Source: Caldifarciminota bacterium
GTDB taxonomy: Bacteria; Hydrothermota; Tepidihabitantia; Tepidihabitantales; Tepidihabitantaceae
DNA length: 21,449 nucleotides
Direction: 5' to 3'
Assembly: GCA_903908785.1 (NCBI GenBank)
Contig: CAIVTL010000744.1
Coordinates: 1-21,449 of the forward strand
Positions 19,184 to 21,449 of this stretch are shown one piece after another (the first letter of the stretch is position 1; every line of letters starts with the position of its first letter). The translations under genes and the position numbers were made by a program. Below the pieces are notes generated by a model. It was not told where the DNA came from and ran no database searches. It saw only the letters and a list, made by a program, of their open reading frames with translations.

Positions 19184-20964
19184 TACGCCAGCGCGTCCCG
19201 GTAGTCTTTGGTCTCGGGCTGCTTGAGCATTTCCTGCATCAGGTCCTGCGCGACCTGCTGCTTGCGCTGTTCGGCATAGGCTGCCGGCTCAAGCGTCGGG
19301 GTCGCCGTTCGCTCGTCGCAGCGGACGATGAACGCGCCCCAGTTCGTCACAATCACGCCGTCTTTCTCGCCGGGATTGAGCGCGGCCACCGCGCCCGCAA
19401 ACTCCGGGCCCTTCTTGCGGCGGCAGTCGAGCAATCCGGCGAACTCCTCGGGCTGGAGTTCGACGCCCGGGTTCTCCTGGGCGTACTGCTCAAAGCTCTT
19501 GCCGGCCTTGATGGCGTCGAGCGCCTCTTTGGATTTGGCCAGCCAGACCTGCTTTTCCTTCTCCTGCCGCACGCGCCAGCTCGCGGCCATCTTGACCTTC
19601 TCAAACTCTTGTATGCCGGCCGGCTTCACCTCGGCCATCTCGAACACGAAGTAGCCCTGGGCGCCGCGCTGCGGCTTGTCGAAGACCTGCCCGGGCTTGG
19701 CCTTCTTCGCCCACTCCACCACCTGGGCCGGGCTCTCGATGTTCAGGCCGGCAAGGTTTTCTTGTCCGGCGACCAGCGGGCGCGCCGCGGTCACCGGCAG
19801 ACCGAACTGGACGGCAACGGTATCGAACTTCCCGGCTATGGCCTTGTCGATGAAGCTGCGCACCGAATCCCGCGCCGTCGCTACCGCCTCAGTCCCTATC
19901 TGTACCCGGACGAGTATCCGGCGGAAGGAGACGGAGTCCTTCTTCGCGCTGTCGAGCAGGACAATCTGCCAGCCGTAGCCGGCCAGGAACGGCGGGCTGA
20001 ACGCGCCGGGCTTCAGCTTGCCCACCAGGGTGTCGGTCGGCTTATCCAACTGGCTGCGCGGAATCATCACCGACAGCGTCTCGCCCTCGATGTCGCTGTA
20101 GTCGAGCATGGTCAGATTGAACGTCTCGCCTTTGACCAGTTGGTCGTAGGCCCGGTCGATAGTCTCCTTGGCCCCGACCGAATCGTCCTTGGTCAGGCCC
20201 AGCGGGACAATGACGTACCGGAGCAGCCGGGTTTCCTTCGAACGGTAGTCGTCCTTGTGCGCTTCATACCAGGCACGGACCTCCGCCTCGGGCGGCTCGA
20301 CCTTCTCTTTCATCACGTTGGGCCCGAAGTAGAGCGACGTCGTCTTCCACTTCGTATTGGCCGCGGCGAGCGCATCCTCGGTCTCGCGGTTCGTCACCCG
20401 GTAGGCGTTGATCACGTCAATCCGGAACTTCTCCTTGGGCAGCATGTCCATAAGGTCCCGGAAGTACTTGCTGAAATACGCGCGGTTCTCCGGCGCGTTG
20501 ATAATCTTGAGGTACTTCTCCTGGTCGAACTTACCGTCGGTCATCAGCTCGGGCTTGTTGCGGATGTCCTCGGGCGGGTTCGACTTGATGATTTCCACCA
20601 CCTCGTCCTGGGTGACACGGACGTTCTCCGCTTTCAGCACCTTGGCCCAGGTGATTTCAGAAAGCAGAAACCGCCACGCCTGTTGCCCGACGGCCTGATA
20701 ATCTTCGCTGGACAGGTCGCGCAAATGGTTGTCGCCTTTGTACTTGTCGGTGGTGTAGCTGACGGCGGCTTGATATTCCTCGGGAGTAATGTTGTGCTTC
20801 CCGACCTGGCCGACATAGCCGTGGGTGTCCTGAGTCCGACCCCGGCCGCTGCCCCGGTTTGCCAGCATGCGCCAGACCTCGCTCATGAGGAAGCCGGCGA
20901 TGAACGCGACAGCAACAACAACCATCACGACGCGGACGCGCTTGCGCATATCACTAAGCATCAT
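19180..20964 (-). CDS. Membrane-anchored peptidyl-prolyl isomerase (SurA/PpiD-like)
   Basis: The 594-residue protein starts with a short basic stretch and one membrane segment (VVMVVVAVAFIAGFLMSEVW), so it is anchored with its bulk outside the cytoplasm. A SurA_N-like helical region follows (ITPEEYQAAVSYTT, RVTQDEVVEIIKSNPP, DGKFDQEKYLKII), then a parvulin-like domain (LRYVIVPL to AGYGWQIVLLD) and a second degenerate parvulin-like unit near the C-terminus. This is the layout of PpiD, a chaperone for newly exported envelope proteins. The start is the first of two tandem ATGs, eight bases after a TAGAAT -10; the open frame extends 12 codons further across the promoter and is rejected. Isomerase activity is uncertain. 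Confidence 0.88.
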   Translation of the reverse strand: MMLSDMRKRVRVVMVVVAVAFIAGFLMSEVWRMLANRGSGRGRTQDTHGYVGQVGKHNITPEEYQAAVSYTTDKYKGDNHLRDLSSEDYQAVGQQAWRFLLSEITWAKVLKAENVRVTQDEVVEIIKSNPPEDIRNKPELMTDGKFDQEKYLKIINAPENRAYFSKYFRDLMDMLPKEKFRIDVINAYRVTNRETEDALAAANTKWKTTSLYFGPNVMKEKVEPPEAEVRAWYEAHKDDYRSKETRLLRYVIVPLGLTKDDSVGAKETIDRAYDQLVKGETFNLTMLDYSDIEGETLSVMIPRSQLDKPTDTLVGKLKPGAFSPPFLAGYGWQIVLLDSAKKDSVSFRRILVRVQIGTEAVATARDSVRSFIDKAIAGKFDTVAVQFGLPVTAARPLVAGQENLAGLNIESPAQVVEWAKKAKPGQVFDKPQRGAQGYFVFEMAEVKPAGIQEFEKVKMAASWRVRQEKEKQVWLAKSKEALDAIKAGKSFEQYAQENPGVELQPEEFAGLLDCRRKKGPEFAGAVAALNPGEKDGVIVTNWGAFIVRCDERTATPTLEPAAYAEQRKQQVAQDLMQEMLKQPETKDYRDALAY

Positions 20965-20972
20965 AGAGGTGA

Positions 20973-21000
20973 ATTCTATTGTCATTGCCCCGGAAGTCAA
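20973..21000 (-). promoter_or_regulatory. Candidate leaderless promoter of the PpiD-like gene
   Basis: TTGACT (20995-21000), 16 bp, TAGAAT (20973-20978) on the minus strand, with eight bases to tandem ATGs at 20964 and 20961. Confidence 0.7.
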
Positions 21001-21119
21001 CGATTGCCCGGCCGCGCCGGGAACCGAAACAGGAATCCACCACCAAAGACTCGGCCGTTTGCCGCCCGCGACACGCCGGCCGCCACCCGCCGGGCGTCAA
21101 TCATCCATCGGAAATCGAA

Positions 21120-21172
21120 TGAACCGCCAAGTGCGCCAAGAACGCCAAGGACGAAGGGAAAAGGGGAAATGG
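21120..21172 (+). repeat. 53-bp dispersed repeat (CGCCAAG type), copy 2
   Basis: Matches the reverse complement of 1220-1272 along its length. Units CGCCAAG / CGCCAAGAA / CGCCAAGGA precede GGGAAAAGGGGAAATGG. Confidence 0.6.
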
Positions 21173-21203
21173 CAAAGTGCGAACACGGACATCACGCGCC
21201 TCG

Positions 21204-21302
21204 CGGGCTTTGGGATTTGTGATTTCCCGCTCCCAGCAGGCTTGGGATTTGGAGTTTGGGATTTCCCGCACCGTGTGCGGGTGATTTCCCGCTCCGAGCG
21301 GG
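21204..21302 (+). repeat. GGATTTGGAG repeats with three ATTTCCC hairpins
   Basis: Three successive ATTTCCC modules: CCCGCT-CCC-AGCAGG (21226-21240, one mismatch), CCCGCAC-CGT-GTGCGGG (21265-21281) and CCCGCTC-C-GAGCGGG (21288-21302). The last is identical to 8656-8670 and ends four bases before array D. No gene is supported in 21001-21449. Confidence 0.65.
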
Positions 21303-21306
21303 CGTT

Positions 21307-21449
21307 GTGTTTCTCGAAGTATGTCTCGGTGTTTGTCTGGACGTATGCTGACCTGTGTCGCGACCGGCGTCGGCACGCGCGTCGGCACGTGTATCGCGAG
21401 CTGTGTCGCGCGCCGTGTCCGGCGCTGAATCCGAAGTCGCTCGCAAAGC
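21307..21449 (+). repeat. Degenerate 12-bp tandem array D, cut by the window edge
   Basis: Eleven complete 12-bp units and eleven bases of a twelfth, same consensus as array A (GTRTCGCGACCT). The first seven units align unit-for-unit with the first seven of array A (8675-8758), and the upstream flank is shared, so A and D are copies of one element. It continues beyond the window. Confidence 0.8.

Noticed and set aside
19105..21222. 705-codon plus-strand open frame
   Set aside because: Antisense shadow of the PpiD-like gene; high GC keeps the opposite strand open, and the product is low-complexity with no family.

Overview
The window comes from a high-GC bacterial chromosome. The gene set is bacterial: type II fatty-acid synthesis genes, a single-subunit topoisomerase I with four zinc ribbons, sigma70-like promoters and bacterial tRNAs. 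The gene mix and the dense intergenic repeats suggest an uncultured candidate phylum (the WOR-3/Stahlbacteria or wider FCB area is my guess). No rRNA or marker gene is present to prove this.

Layout. (1) 159-5452, minus strand: a zinc-ribbon/HNH protein, then an apparent operon acpP-fabF-etfB-coaE-orotate phosphoribosyltransferase running from one promoter at 5425-5452. (2) 5466-8315, minus: topA with a PPC-domain gene overlapping its stop codon. (3) 8316-13163, accessory stretch: layered dispersed repeats, three arrays of degenerate 12-bp units (8675-8926, 9786-10133, 12672-12995), an ORF6N-domain gene, an IS630-family element whose transposase carries an in-frame TAG, and a collapsed restriction-modification gene. 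(4) 13164-17059, minus: HAD hydrolase plus acpS, EndoQ-type nuclease plus HIT protein, and a methyltransferase. (5) 17146-17946, plus: a small FPLxxGxxWxY protein and a 17-residue lysine-rich peptide gene followed by a perfect 12-bp stem-loop. (6) 18165-19183: five tRNA genes on the minus strand (Glu, Gly, Cys, Leu, Lys). (7) 19180-21000: a membrane-anchored SurA/PpiD-like chaperone. (8) 21001-21449: dispersed repeats and the start of a fourth 12-bp array that is a partial copy of the first.

Two patterns tie the window together. First, twelve candidate promoters fit one pattern: TTGAC(T/A), exactly 16 bp, then a -10 hexamer usually of form TANNNT. In at least six cases the ATG/GTG lies 6-11 bp beyond the -10, so those genes are probably transcribed as leaderless mRNAs, while acpP and internal operon genes use Shine-Dalgarno starts. 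Two tRNA promoters are built from the short-period intergenic repeats themselves. Second, the 12-bp arrays have three different consensus units but the same strict period. Each abuts a short hairpin next to a TTTCC motif, and two arrays share their first seven units and their upstream flank. These composite elements are the best candidate here for something undescribed.

Metabolically, AcpP, FabF, AcpS (which activates AcpP) and CoaE (which makes the CoA that AcpS uses) form a coherent acyl-carrier set, split between two operons.
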